Below the pieces are notes generated by a model. It was not told the DNA's origin. It did no database searches and worked only from the letters and a program-made list of their open reading frames with translations. From NCBI GenBank assembly GCA_014058105.1, contig JACGCM010001313.1, positions 682,001 through 746,000 on the forward strand: DNA of 64,000 bases, read 5' to 3'. Position numbers and translations under genes: made by a program. This DNA comes from Kingdonia uniflora (lineage: Eukaryota; Streptophyta; Magnoliopsida; Ranunculales; Circaeasteraceae). Shown one piece after another: positions 1 to 11,666 of the stretch; positions within the stretch are counted from its first letter, which is position 1, and each line of letters opens with the position of its first letter.

Positions 1-334
1 TATTGGTCCTACTACCAGAAGGTTCAGCTTCAATGGCCGAATTTTGCTCCTCAATGATCTCCTCTACACAGAGAAGACTGTCGGCCAAAGCCATCAGAAA
101 GAGATAGTGCCTCTCAGTGGTCGTAAAATGGAACCTTAGCTGGTCCCATGTATAAGAATAAGAATCACCATTGAAGAACTCCTTAGGTCCTAACCCTACA
201 AGCTCGTGCTTGTCCCAATTCAGATCATGATGCCCAAAAAACTTCATATACAATTCTGCCATCTTCCGCCCCACACGACAGTCACGAGTGAACCCCATCC
301 TCTTCTGGTAACGCGTGTTTGGTGTGGTATCCAT
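1..334 (-). CDS. Unrecognised open reading frame, 3' end outside window
   Basis: An uninterrupted minus-strand frame starts at the ATG complementary to 332-334 (Met-Asp-Thr-Thr-Pro) and is still open at base 1, giving about 111 residues. The product is mixed charged and aromatic, with segments such as GRKMAELYMKFFGHH and TWDQLRFHFTTTERHYLF, then an acidic stretch VEEIIEE. I see no signal peptide, membrane segment or zinc motif and recognise no family. It lies just inside the polypurine tract and 3' LTR of a plus-strand LTR element, so it is antisense to that element. Extra antisense ORFs in that position are known in some plant Ty3/gypsy lineages; assignment to that class is inference. It is notable for lacking stops in a window where most frames are broken. 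It could also be the first exon of a captured host gene. Confidence 0.45.
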   Translation of the reverse strand, partial: MDTTPNTRYQKRMGFTRDCRVGRKMAELYMKFFGHHDLNWDKHELVGLGPKEFFNGDSYSYTWDQLRFHFTTTERHYLFLMALADSLLCVEEIIEEQNSAIEAEPSGSRTN

Positions 335-588
335 TCAATTGCTCAGAATAAGAAGAAAGAAGCAGAAGAATACTGTAAATGGAAGAGGATACAGTACCCC
401 TATACAATAACCCATCTTTATAGCCTTCACTTCATTTATTACCCTATAACCACCAACATCTCTTAAAAGCCCTCTTTTATTACCAACCAGAAAACCAACA
501 GTCAACTTGCTCAAATCCTAAGACCAAACAGTTTTCTCAGCAAACACCTCTCAACTTGGCTTCGAAACCTTCGCTGAAAGGGGGCGAA
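335..588 (+). other. 3' non-coding end of family B element with polypurine tract
   Basis: No credible gene on either strand; the plus-strand frame at 206-466 mostly overlaps the antisense ORF. The purine-rich run TGAAAGGGGGCGAA at 575-588 directly precedes the LTR start and is the expected plus-strand primer (polypurine tract). CTTCGA and TTCGAA words begin here and continue into the LTR. Confidence 0.5.
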
Positions 589-1294
589 TATAGTAGCCTA
601 CTCGTAGCCTTCGACAGGCAGTCAAAGTCCACCTCACAACCTACTTGAATGTATCGAAGCCCACTCAATCTCTAAAATAGACTCCCCAGAGATCCCCCAA
701 AGACGAAGCTTCGACATCAGACAAAGCTTCGAGAATGAACTATTATACTAGAGCAGAAATCCTTCGACCTTACTAACACACGATCAAAGAAGAATAAGAC
801 AGACAATCATCTTATCAGATTAGACATCGCATTAATTAGCCTGTGCAGCTACAGTGACAGTTCCAATCACCGCGCCGTTCAGAGACATCATCAATAAATA
901 TTGCAGTGACAGTACTGACATGACCAACACCCAAACTCGCTGGGATTTCCTGACAGTAATCAAGTAAACCAGACCCACACTTGGTGACTCATTTCCCTAT
1001 ATCTCTATAAATAGAGGTAAAGGGAAACTAAGGAAGGGTTAGAAAAATCATCTCCAACCCCTTGTATTTTACCTTTGACCACCCAGATACACTGTACTTG
1101 AATCCAGTTATTTACTCTTCAGTAATATGATCTGTCTTAAAAAATCATCATCAGAGGTCGTAGAGAGTCACACTACGCAAGTATTTGTCCATAGTTAGAT
1201 CTTACTTTAGGTCAAATGCTTGTCTCCTCGGATTAAGGACTGATTTTACGTTGTAAGAACCAACTTCCCATCCGAACGAGGTTAGGTCCCCACA
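589..1294 (+). repeat. 3' LTR of plus-strand retroelement (family B)
   Basis: The left edge reads TATAGTAGCCTACTCG (TG mutated to TA) right after a polypurine tract; the right edge reads CCCCACA, ending in CA. The interior has a TATA box and a GAAGG/CTTCGA-rich U3. An inverted relative at 16081-16509 starts TGTAGTAGCCTACTCG and shares the first part up to the TATA box. The LTR abuts a remnant of an Athila-like LTR at about 1300, so this element probably inserted into that LTR and its 5' part lies left of the window. About 706 bp. Whether it is gypsy or copia cannot be decided without its pol. Confidence 0.55.
1006..1013 (+). promoter_or_regulatory. TATA box of family B LTR
   Basis: TATAAATA at 1006-1013 inside the LTR, in the short context CTCTATAAATAGAGG that also occurs, altered, in the related fragment near 16.1 kb. 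The placement is typical of the U3/R boundary of a plant LTR. Confidence 0.55.
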
Positions 1295-1302
1295 AATAGG
1301 CT

Positions 1303-1519
1303 TCCATACATGGGCCTTTGGTTGACAACTTCAAATAAGAATCATTGTTAAAGTGCATCACCCTTGTTCTTCGCTAAAAACCGGAAAAATGTATAACTTG
1401 TTTATCATGTAACCAATTTCTGTAAATACAAACAAAACAATTAGTGTCGCATTTATTTAATAAATGACTAGGTAGAATTAAATTTAGGAGTTGTACACGT
1501 AAATATTACGTGTCTATCA
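1303..1519 (-). repeat. Truncated 3' LTR of outer Athila-like element
   Basis: About 217 bp closely matching 15850-16080 in the same orientation: shared words include GGGCCTTTGGTTGACAACTT and TATTTAATAAATGACTA. It is the first part of the LTR; the rest is displaced beyond the left edge by the family B insertion. Confidence 0.8.
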
Positions 1520-2522
1520 AATACCCCTGAACTTATATTTTGCTAGTCCTCGAGCAAAAGTAAACAAAAACAATTTTTGCATGCCACGCGGTTGCATTTA
1601 GCGTATGCAGCAAGTCGTTAAACCCGAAGGTTTAGCCTGGTGGACGAGTATTGTCTCGTGAGGGTTTGCAGTGACTATACCCACAAAAGTCAATAATATC
1701 ATTTTATTCAATTCTAGAATACATATGACTCATTTCTTGTGAACTTATCCTTACTTAGTTGTGACAAAAATATAATAATGAAAAAATTATTAAACTTGTT
1801 ATTTTCCTAAGTATACCAAAGAATATTTTAAGCTTATCCGAAGCTAGATGTACTACCTCAAGATTAGATAAAGATCTAAGTATTTTGCTTTAGCTATATT
1901 TGAGTGTATAGTGAAAATGATTTTATCGCCTAATACGTTGTCTAGAATAATTTACTCAATTTTAGGTAGTCTAGTTCTTACTGGAATAAATTCAACGATC
2001 AATTCATCTTCCTAGAATTTTACTTTTTTTCTTTTCTTTGAAAGCCTTTTCTTATTGAGTACATTATTTCTTAGTGAAGCCTCCGTTACAAAGAGTTTTT
2101 GGTCGACAATCCCCGTCAGTTAGATAAGGTTGTCAGGGTGTAGTACCCCATCATGGCCTAGACTCAGGATTCTCACAAGTAACATTTTCTTGTGCTCCTT
2201 TCACATAGTTCATGGTCAAACTCGAGATTGGTGATAATTTTTCCTCTTTCAGCTCTTAATCATGCGAGTAGCCTTACAGCGTGAATAACTAGATAATATA
2301 AAAATAGTGGTTCTCCTTATCTGCACCTAATTGTGTTGATACAATCATGATACATAAAAATAACTCAGAGTTTAATCCCCCAGGATAAAGATTTTCCTTA
2401 TTTAATTTATGGGGAATCTCAATTTGAGATATTTTACAATGTATAATCCCATACACCATAAATTGATATTCATCATTTCCCAAAAAGTAACTTGAACCAT
2501 TAAAGTACTGTCGATCGGGTGG
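1520..2522 (-). other. 3' non-coding region and polypurine tract of outer element
   Basis: No gene. The minus-strand polypurine tract AAGTTCAGGGGTATT lies next to the LTR at about 1520-1535, preceded by CTCGAGGACTAGCAAAA, a hallmark just upstream of the 3' LTR in Athila/Tat elements. The block matches, inverted, the inner element around 10.6-11.66 kb, for example GTGGGTATAGTCACTGCAAA and GGGATTGTCGACCAA. The small minus-strand frame at 2289-2483 is within this region and has no support as a gene. Confidence 0.7.
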
Positions 2523-2892
2523 TTATGGGTCAGGCTCAAGTTTGGATGACTTAGTTGCAGGTGATAATGCTTGCACTATTTTAAAAATTATGGGAACATC
2601 CCAGTACTTGAAATAATTCAAACATTGATCAATAAAGTAGGTACAATTAGAGTTATCACATAACAAATCCGTAAATTTATTAGCAATTATGGTACCCCCA
2701 AGTGGCTTGTGAAATGAGGATAGAGACATAGGTATAGGTGTATTTGGTGAAGAAGTAATCAAAATAGAATCAGCCCCCAATAATAGTGATATATCCAGCA
2801 AAGAAGGGTCGTCCACCCACTGGTTTTCAATATCGCAATTTGTGTCAGGTGGACGCGGCTTAAGGCAAGGCTGAGGTGACTCATAAGGAGAC

Positions 2893-3945
2893 TGATGGAC
2901 ATATAAAATGACCATTATTCCCCAATGACTCAATGTTTATTATCCTTAATTTTATTATTAAACATGACTTATAAACCAATTTTAATAATTCAGGTCACAT
3001 GGAGCACAGTTACCAAATATGTGCAAATACCGGGATGTATAGCTCAAAAAGTGAACTGCTAGAGAAGGATGTAGAGTTGTCAAACACAAGGGTCCCACAT
3101 GGGTAGGTTACAATTTTGGAGGATAACTCTTGGAGGTTACAATTTTATGTACATTCATGGCATAGGTTATAAATCTCATATTAAATGTAAGAATCCTCTC
3201 CATCATATATGAAAGGAGAGGTGGTGAGCTCATAAGAGACATCCAAATTTGAGAGAATCATTCTTGTAGAGTGTAAGAGAGCATTATTGGAGTAAGTTGG
3301 TGCAAGTCTTGTAAGCATTTGGAGCATTTCATTTTGTAAGTCAATAAAATTCATTTTTTTGTTATTAGTTTATGTTCATTTCATTCTCATATCATTTAGG
3401 TTTTATAGTTGTTATAATAGCCGGCTAAGTCATCACTAGGGGTAAGGATGGATCCGCCATAAGCGTATGATATCATGTAGTAGAATGTATTTTTCTCCAT
3501 CACAATATGAGCATATTATTATAAATCCCAAAACTATATTATTGGAGACATCCATTATCATCCTATGATCTTCTTAAGTAGAGATATAGGAAGAGTTTTG
3601 TGATTCTCAAATGACATAGTAAAATTGTATTAATATTGTATTTTTCTAAGGTATGATCCTAATTAACATTTCATAGTTAGCATTGCTTTCATGGAATGTG
3701 TTTTTAGTACATACTTAGTTCATATGATATATTCTACTTGAGTTATAATCATGGGATTACATCGACAAAAGGTCAAAGTTTGCTATTTCAATTAAATGGA
3801 GAATTTAATATACGATACTATGTTAATATTGTATGTAAATGGTGGTGAAATCCGAAGCCCCAAGATCTTTATTCTTGATTAAAACCATATCATTGATTTT
3901 TACGTTTTCAACCTTAGATTACTAAAACACAAAGACAAAACTAGA
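2893..3945 (+). repeat. 5' LTR of inner Athila-like element
   Basis: Starts TGATGGACATATAAAATG and runs to about AAACACAAAGACA. It matches 11667-12717 throughout, including GGATCCGCCATAAGCGTATG and the AATTTAATATACGATACTAT region. The TATA box intact in the 3' copy is altered here (TATATGAAAGG near 3206), consistent with decay. The 3' edge is uncertain by a few bases. Confidence 0.85.
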
Positions 3946-4862
3946 TTAGTATTTTCTTTTCTTTTCTTTTTCTTTTCCCTTTGAGTGACTTGTAGTGAGG
4001 AAAAATATTGTACTCTTGAGATAAGAGTGTGTAATTAAAGAAAGGATAAAATTGTTCTTTTTCTGCAGGGGCAATATTGGAACCCACATCCGGGGAGGAC
4101 CTCTCTACAACGCCTACTTGAGCCAGAGAGCCCAGGTGTGCCATCTTAACGGTTTCACTGGGGTAAATAACGAGCCCCTAAAAAGGCCGCCCCGCAGGTA
4201 CTTTCTTCCACCGCACCCTCCTGCGAAGCGGTCAATTTTTGTTCATCGGCCTGATGTTTGTGCACTTTTAAATTCTAAACATTAGATAAAGGGCAAACAA
4301 AAAGCGGGACTTCATCACCCGTGTGAGGCACCACACATTAGGACCCCGAGAGGTCACGACCCGGTTTAACATTTTCTGGAACAGGACATTGACTTTAAAA
4401 GGAAACAAGATTAATCCATAAAATACATAGATAGACAAAAAGGCTTATAGAGCTCGGACCGAGAGCATTAAGAACGCACTCTTTAAGACCCCTGATATTG
4501 ACTACGTTTGCCTGGAGGAAGTACGTTCCCTAGCATAACTAGTGTGGAAAGGTGATTATAAGCAGTTTGCCCCACCTCCCAGTACAGGTGCTTTTAGGTG
4601 ACTAGAACTGCACGCGAGTTATTACTAAAGAGAGTATACACAACTCAATGTGCGAACCGATCCATTGTCAGGAATAGGAACAACCGAATCCTGAGACCGG
4701 GTTCACAACTTGACCTTAATTAAGGCTTATCTGAAAAGGTTATTGTGTTTATTTTTGTACATCTCATTGTTGTATGATCATCATAGTGCGCACATCAATT
4801 AGTGTATGAAAGAATGGCTTTGAAGGCCTAAGAGTCGTCTTGAGAGGCTTAGAAGATCTTAT
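3946..4862 (+). other. Leader of inner element
   Basis: About 0.9 kb between LTR and gag. It contains a CT-rich tract (3951-3978) and no coding region I can support; small frames at 3941-4144 and 4052-4285 overlap on opposite strands and look incidental. I could not find a clear primer binding site after the LTR; the expected Athila-type site beginning TGGCGCC is absent or mutated. Confidence 0.5.
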
Positions 4863-6650
4863 TTGATAGATATTCTGATCTACTTTGAGGTAGGCGAGTC
4901 AACCCAACTGGAAATTCCAATCTCTATTGATACGAGAGACCGTACAATCCTTTCTCGTAGGGAACTCTTCCCTGTTGAGGGTGAGTTAGAAACTTTTAAT
5001 TTCCCTGTCTCTCCATTGAGACTCAATCCGAGTCCAATTTCCTCATTCACTCCGTTTAGTGTTCCACACCAATCACTTGAGACGAAAGATGCCAATGATA
5101 ATGAGAATGGTCAGGGACCCGTGCAAATTCTTCTTAAGGATCACATGTTCCCAAAAATGACAAATCGTGCCTCGTGCATTGTTTTACCTTCTACAACTGG
5201 GCAATTTGAAGTTAGGAATGGTCTCATCAATTCATTGCCAATATTCTCAGGAGGAGAAGATGAGAACCAATACGCTCATGTTAGGGATTTTGATGATTTA
5301 ATGTTTCTCCAAAAGTATAGAAATGAGAACGAAATGGAGGCCATGAAACTCGTGTTGTTTCCCTTTTCTTTACTAGGGAAAGCTAAGAGCTGGCTTCAAG
5401 CTCTACGGCCAGAATCAATCACGAGTTTTGAGATGCTTACTGAAGCCTTTTATAAGAATTTTTTCTCTCTTGAGAAAACTGAGAACCTTAGGGCCATTCT
5501 TAGGATTACCCAACTTCATGGAGAAAGCTTAAAGGATTATCTTGGAAGATATAAGGGACTGATCCTACAGTGCCCTCATCACCGCATCGACTCGTGGGTC
5601 CTAACTAGAAATCTTTATGATGGATTAGATGTTGAAACCAAGAGAACTGTAGAATCCATTTGCTTAGGGAAATTTACTGATAAGGATGATGTAGAGGGTT
5701 TGGACTTCTTAGAAGAAATGGCTGAAAAATTGTAAACCTGGGGAACCATGAGAGAAACCGATATTCAAGAAAAGGGGGGTAATGCCTTTGAAGTTGGATC
5801 TAACTCCAATTCGGAAGCTATGCTGATGACCATCCTGCGTAAGATAGAATCCTTAGAAATAGGAAAATACAAAATGTTTGTTAAAACACCAATTTTTCAT
5901 GCTGAGATGCAAGCTTGTACTGCGTGTGACGATGTTGGACATTATACTCAGGATTGCCCTTTGACTCATGAAATTAGGGAAACCGGGAAGGATTAGGTAA
6001 ATATGTTTTATCAAAAACCTTCCTCTTTTCCTTATAACCAGTCACATCATCAAGGGAATTCTTCAGGGAGGAATAATTCGAATAACTATTCTAGCAGACC
6101 GTATTACCATGGGAGTAATTCAAATCAAAATCAAGGTGGTACATCCTTTACTCCTAATCACCAACCTTTTGAGCAAAATACTCCTTACGTTCCTCCTTAG
6201 AATAGGAAACCATCTTCGGATGATGGCATCCTAGCCCTATTATAATCTAATAACCAGTTGATGCAACAATTCATGCAAATGAATCAGCAATCCATGACTC
6301 GAATAGAAACATCAATTGCTTAATTGGCATCTGGGTTAAGTACTAGAGACAAAGGTACGTTTCCAAGTCAAACCTAACCCAATCCGAAGGATCAAACCGA
6401 AAGTTCACACCGTGATCAGACGAATGCGGTGATTATACTTAGAAGTGGAAAGACTGTAGATAACAAAGTTAGGATGCCTGAGGACGAATCACGTGAAAGT
6501 CATAATCCTAGTACTGTGAAAGTTATAGAAGGAGGCAAACCTATATGTGAAGAAACCATTTTTGCTGCGGAAGAGACTGGGCAGGTCTCGCTAAGTGGGA
6601 ATATTATCGAAAATGATCCGCCTATAATTCATAGAACACCTTTTCCCTAA
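4863..6650 (+). pseudogene. gag of inner Athila-like element
   Basis: Encodes the capsid-nucleocapsid polyprotein. The frame opens near 4863 at a non-ATG codon, so the true start is uncertain. The capsid region includes FPFSLLGKAKSWLQAL (about 5360-5410) and LKDYLGRYKGLILQCPHH (about 5530-5580), the conserved plant retrotransposon Gag core. After an in-frame stop at 5735 the same frame gives a CCHC zinc knuckle C-x2-C-x4-H-x4-C (CTACDDVGHYTQDCP, near 5910-5960), then an Asn/Ser/Tyr-rich tail (6003-6200). Further in-frame stops follow, and MIILRSGKTVDNK at 6429 begins the linker to protease. All pieces share one frame, so point stops rather than frameshifts inactivated it. Confidence 0.85.
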
Positions 6651-6659
6651 CAGTTTTTA

Positions 6660-7657
6660 GTCAATAGGAAGAACATTCCCGATGAAGAGGTTAAGGAGAT
6701 GTTGAAGAATCTTAAGATCACTATTCCTTTCCTCGATGCATTACGACAGATTCCTTCCTATGCAAAACATCTCAAGGACCTCTACACCTTTAAGAAACGT
6801 ATGAATGTTTCCAAGAAAGCTTTTAATGTCCATGATAGCAAAAATATTATTCAATTGGATGCTCAGGTGAGCTCTATAATCTTAAACAAAGTACCCACGA
6901 AATACAAAGATCCAGGAATGCCGACAATTTCTTGTCACATAGGGACAAATCGCATCGGGAAAGCCTTACTTGATTTAGGTGCCAGTGTCAACTTGATCCC
7001 TTATTCGGTATATGAGAAGGACTAAAACTGACACATAGAACCTTGCAACTAGCTTATCAATCCATTAGAATTCCTAGGGGAGTTGTGATGGATATACTTG
7101 TCCAGGTTGACGAGTATTTCTATCCTGTCGACTTTGTGGTCCTTAACACAAATCCGGTAGAAGACCCAAATACTAAGATACCTTTGATCCTTGGCCAACC
7201 TTTCTTGGCTACTACTAATGCATTGATCAATTACTGCAGTGGAGCTATGAAGTTGACTTATGGAAATAAGACCATCGATTTGAATATCTTCAATGCAACT
7301 CATACTCCGTTTGAAGATGAACCCGATGAGTGTAACATGCTTGGTACTGTTGTAAATAGTACATTTCATAGTTCTAATCCTAGGGACCCGTTAGAAGCTT
7401 GTCTTGCACATTTTGGAGATAATTTAGATGTTGATGACCTTATCAATGAGGTCAATGCCTTGTTGGATTTTATTCCTATTCTGGATAGTAATAATAATGT
7501 TGAATTGCTAAAAGTCAAAGATCATGTTCCAGAAGTGGAGGAAGTGCCTGCTAGGTTAGAACTTAAACCTTTCCCTGAAAATCTCAAATATGTCTACCTA
7601 GGTCCTAATGAGACTCTTCCTGCTATCATAGCATCCGACCTTGATGGTATCCAATGA
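6660..7657 (+). pseudogene. Aspartic protease region of inner element
   Basis: Follows gag in the same frame to 7025. KALLDLGASVNLIPYSVYEK (about 6960-7018) holds the catalytic DLGAS of the Athila/Tat retroviral-type protease. A base change near 7020 shifts the frame; translation resumes with RTLQLAYQSIRIPRGVVMD (7043 on), DEYFYPVDFVVL and IPLILGQPFLATTNALI, the C-terminal half of the protease. The frame then continues as a linker to 7657. The enzyme would cleave the Gag-Pol polyprotein in the particle; this copy cannot make an intact one because of the frameshift. Confidence 0.85.
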
Positions 7658-7662
7658 AGATA

Positions 7663-9217
7663 AATTAATACATGTATTAAAGGGAAACACAAAAGTTCTT
7701 GGATGTAACATTTTAGATATTAAGGGTATTAATCCTTCTGTGTGCATGCACAAGATAAAACTCGAGGATAATGCCAAGAAGTCCAGAGAAGGACAATAAA
7801 AGCTTAACCCAACTATGGCTGAGGGTATTTTCCCTTACCATTCATGGATCAAATGCTTGAACGTCTCGCCAGCCATGAATACAATTGTTTTCTTGATGGG
7901 TATTCTGGGTACAATCAAATACCAATCGCTCCAGAGGACCAAGAGAAAACCACGTTTACTTGTCCTTTTGGAACTTTTGCCTATCGCCGCATGCCATTTG
8001 GGTTATGCAATGCTCCAACAATATTTCAACGTTGTATGTTGGGCATTTTCTCTAACATGGCTGAGCATTTCCTTATGGTTTTTATGGATGACTTCTCCCT
8101 CTTTGGAGATTCGTTTTACCAATGTCTCTACCACTTATCTATTATTCTTGCTAGGTGTCAACAGAAAAATCTTGTTCTAAATTGGGAAGAATGTCACTTC
8201 ATGGTGAAAAAAGGCATAGTATTAGGACATGTCATATCAGCAAAGGGAATCGAAGTAGATAAAGCCAAGATCGATGTCATATCTAGACTCCCACCCCCAC
8301 GAATAGTCAAGGACATTCGTTCATTCTTGGGACATGCAGGATTTTATCGACATTTTGTTCCTGAGTTTAGCAAAATTATTCGACCCCTTAGCAATCTCCT
8401 CACCAAGGACACCACCTTTTTATTCGATGATTCGTGTCTTAAAGCTTTTGAGAATCTTCGAACACGTCTAGCATCATCACCCATCATCCAACCTCCTAAT
8501 TTGAACAAACCTTTCGAGTTGATGTGTGACGCATCTGACTATGCCATTGGTACAGTTTTGGCACAACACATTGATAACCTTCCGAGTGTCATCTACTATG
8601 CTAGTAAAACTCTTAATGATACGCAACTCAATTACACAACCACAGAGAAAGAACTTCTAGCGATAGTCTTTGCTCTAGAAAAATTTCGTTCTAATCTCAT
8701 AGGTTCTAAAGTAATAGTCTATACGGATCATGTTGCTATCAAACACCTTCTTACACAGATGGACACCAAACTACGCTTAATCCGATGGATATTATTACTT
8801 CAGGAGTTTGATATCGAGATTCAGAATAAAAAAGGTACCGAGAATGTGGTAGCTGACCACCTTTCTCGAATAGACAATGACTCTTCAGATAGGTCGCTAC
8901 CTATTCGTAAATCCTATCCTGACGAACAACTCATGTCCATTTGTTATATGTCTTTTGTACCATGGTTTGTAGACATAGCAAATTATCTTGCCACAGGGCA
9001 CTTTCCTTGTTTTTGGACCAAGCCAGATAATAATAAATTTATTAGTGAGGCCCGACACTTCTTCTGGGATGACCCGTACCTGTTCAAATATTGTTCTGAT
9101 CAAATCATTAGGAGATATGTCTCATATTCTGAGCTTACCAAAGTCCTAGAATTTTATCACTCCCAAGCTTGTAGAGGTCACTTCAGCTCCAAAAAGACCT
9201 CTGTAAAAAATTTATAG
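7663..9217 (+). pseudogene. Reverse transcriptase and RNase H of inner element, RT N-terminus deleted
   Basis: From 7663 a short frame gives INPSVCMHKIKLEDNAKKS, then a stop and KLNPTM, the usual entry to Athila RT. The expected 75-80 codons containing the first fingers motifs are missing. After a frame change at about 7823 the sequence continues at [19 protein letters not shown]. The remaining RT has motif [11 protein letters not shown], the region [18 protein letters not shown], and the catalytic FMDD at 8081-8092. The RNase H domain follows ([16 protein letters not shown] near 8515-8565; [23 protein letters not shown]). The frame is open from 7844 to a stop at 9217 at the integrase border. 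The deletion alone would abolish polymerase function. Confidence 0.9.
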
Positions 9218-10255
9218 TGTGGGTTTTATTGGCCTACCTTATTTTGTGATGCTCACGAATTTTGCAAGGCTTGTGATAGATGTCAGAGAATGGGGGCCTT
9301 GTCACGTAGGAATATGATGCCACAAAACCCAATCTTGATCGTTGAACCATTCGATGTTTGGGGGATAGACTTTATGGGTACCTTCACCACATCTTCTGGA
9401 TTCACGTACATCCTTTTAGCTGTTGACTATATAACTAAATGGGTTGAAGCTATTCCTACCAGGACCAATGACAGTTCGGTTGTTATTGAATTTATTAAAG
9501 AGAATTTTTTTTTCTCGTTTTGGTATGCCGAGGGAAATAATTAGTGATGGGGGGTTACATTTTAACAGTCGAATGTTTGCGAACTTAATGAAAAAAATTT
9601 GGAGTAACACACAAGGATGCTACACCGTACCATCCGCAGACTAGTGGGCAAGTGGAGGTTTCCAATCGTGAAATCAAAAATATTCTTTAAAAAAGGATAA
9701 GACCAAACTGTAAATATTGTTCAACTCGACTAAACGATGCTCTTTTGGCTTATCGTATTGCTTTTAAGACACCTATTGGAATGTTTCCTTACCGACTAGT
9801 CTATGGAAAGGCTTACCACCTTCCAGTTGAGTTAGAATACCGAGCATATTGGGCAATAATTGCCTTAAACTTTGACATTGAGAAGGTCGGTTTGCATCGC
9901 AAGCTTCAACTCAATGAGTTAGAAGAACTGCGAAATGATGCATACCATTCAACAAAGACTTACAAGGAGCGCATGAAAGCATTTCACGACAAAATTTCTT
10001 TAGTAAAATCCTTTGAACCAAACCAAAATTTTTTGTTGTACTCTTCTAGGTTGCATTTATTTCCTGGCAAACTACGATCACGATGAACCGGGCCTCTCAC
10101 TGTTAAAACGGTATATCAACATGGGGCGGTTGAGGTTGAAGAACCGAGTACTGTTAAAATACAAAAAGTAAACGGGCAAAGGATTAACCCTTATTATGAA
10201 CATTTATGCTTTACCAGCAAAGACTTTAAGCTTTTGGACCCAGTTTATGAGGAGT
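9218..10255 (+). pseudogene. Integrase of inner element
   Basis: The zinc-binding HHCC motif starts before the stop ([10 protein letters not shown], about 9158-9187) and is completed by [17 protein letters not shown] (about 9245-9290). The catalytic core has the first Asp in WGIDFMG (9358-9379), the second in SDGG (about 9544) and the Glu in TSGQVEVSN (about 9640-9665). An eight- to nine-T run near 9506-9514 is the site of a frameshift: the text switches from IKENFFF to [11 protein letters not shown] second shift lies near 9615. The core C-terminus [20 protein letters not shown] spans 9742-9800. The last recognisable motif is KVNGQRINPYYEHL (about 10168-10207), the usual end of Athila Pol. 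Confidence 0.85.
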
Positions 10256-11666
10256 GACATTCATATCCTTTTCACCCAACTTTCAATGAGATTGGGGGTT
10301 CTTCCTTTCGCCTGGCTGAAGATAATAAACTTAGCGCTATCTGGGAGGCAACCCATGTTATATCAGCAGGTACTATGTTCCGATTTTCTTTTTCCCATCT
10401 TTTAAGGTATGCTTTCAAATATTGGGGACAATACTTCTTTCTAGTTGGGGGTGGGGGAAAATCGTTCACGTTTTTTACTTTTTTAGAGAAAAGATAGGTC
10501 AGTATGGTAATTTATGAGACTCTTTAGTAAGTTTCTGCAAGCTTAGAAGTATTTGATATGGTCTAAATATTTTGGTCGTAAAAACCGCAAAAGTTAAAAA
10601 CTTTATCAAATACATGCTTAGAAAATTTTGGAACATTATCTTAAGCTAGATGTACTACCCTTTAATTAGAGGAAATTTCATGTTGACTGATATTTCTCAA
10701 AACAAATGCACTTCATAGTAGTATTGCATTTATTACTTTTGCTAGAATTTTGAACAATCAAAAAGAATCTAGTATTTGTGGTAGGAATGATCCACTACAA
10801 GGGAAACTACTGCCTATGAATAAGTTTAATCGTGAAGTAATTTAATAAGGATTTCTATAAGCCAAAATAGCTCTAAAAACTTTCACGATGCAAGGCATAC
10901 TCGCATGATTAGAACTGAAAGAGGAAGAATTATAACCAATCTCGAGTATAGTCATGAACTATGTGAAAGGAGCAATGAAAAAAATTTACTTGTGAGAATG
11001 TAGAGCCTAGGTCACAAAGGGGCACCAAACCCCGGTAACCTAAGCCAACTGGCTGGGATTGTCGACCAACGACTCATATTATGGAGGCTTCATTAAGGAA
11101 ACAAGTACCAAAATAAAAAGGCTTATAGTTATTTCCCAAAAATCAATAAGAGGATTCGAATTGACTATGGCACTTGTCAAACTGATCGTTGGATTTATTT
11201 TACAAAATACTAAATGACTGGATATTAACTCAAAAAACCTCTAAATAAAGTTGTACGTGCAGTAACTATTTTCACAACACTTGGGGATATTAGAAAAATA
11301 TATGAAATCTCATTTAATTATTGGGTAGTATCTCTAGTTTTGAATAGTTTTCAGTTCTCTGATTATATATATGTAAAAGAATTAAATTTTAAGGGGTTTA
11401 CCTTCTTAATATTTTTACCATTATCAGATATCAATAAGTTAGTTATAATGACCTAATGAGTATTTAAACTACTATAATGCCCTTATTAACTTTTGTGGGT
11501 ATAGTCACTGCAAACCCTCACGAGACAAAACTCATTATATAGGGGTAACCTATAGGTTTAAGGGCTTGCTGCTTACGCTCAATGCAATCGTCTTAACCAC
11601 GAAAGAGTTATGCTTTTATTCTTTTCTTTGCTCGAGGACTAGCAAACTTTAAGTTTGGGGGTATTT
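10256..11666 (+). other. 3' non-coding region and polypurine tract of inner element
   Basis: No env-like or other ORF is credible here. Blocks at about 10.88-11.10 kb and 11.48-11.64 kb match the outer element's 3' region (minus strand, 1.54-2.30 kb). CTCGAGGACTAGCAAACTTT and the purine tract AAGTTTGGGGGTATTT at about 11635-11666 immediately precede the 3' LTR. Confidence 0.75.

Noticed and set aside
4052..4285. Small plus-strand ORF in the inner element leader
   Set aside because: Overlaps another ORF on the opposite strand, is not related to known leader peptides, and lies before gag in a decayed element.
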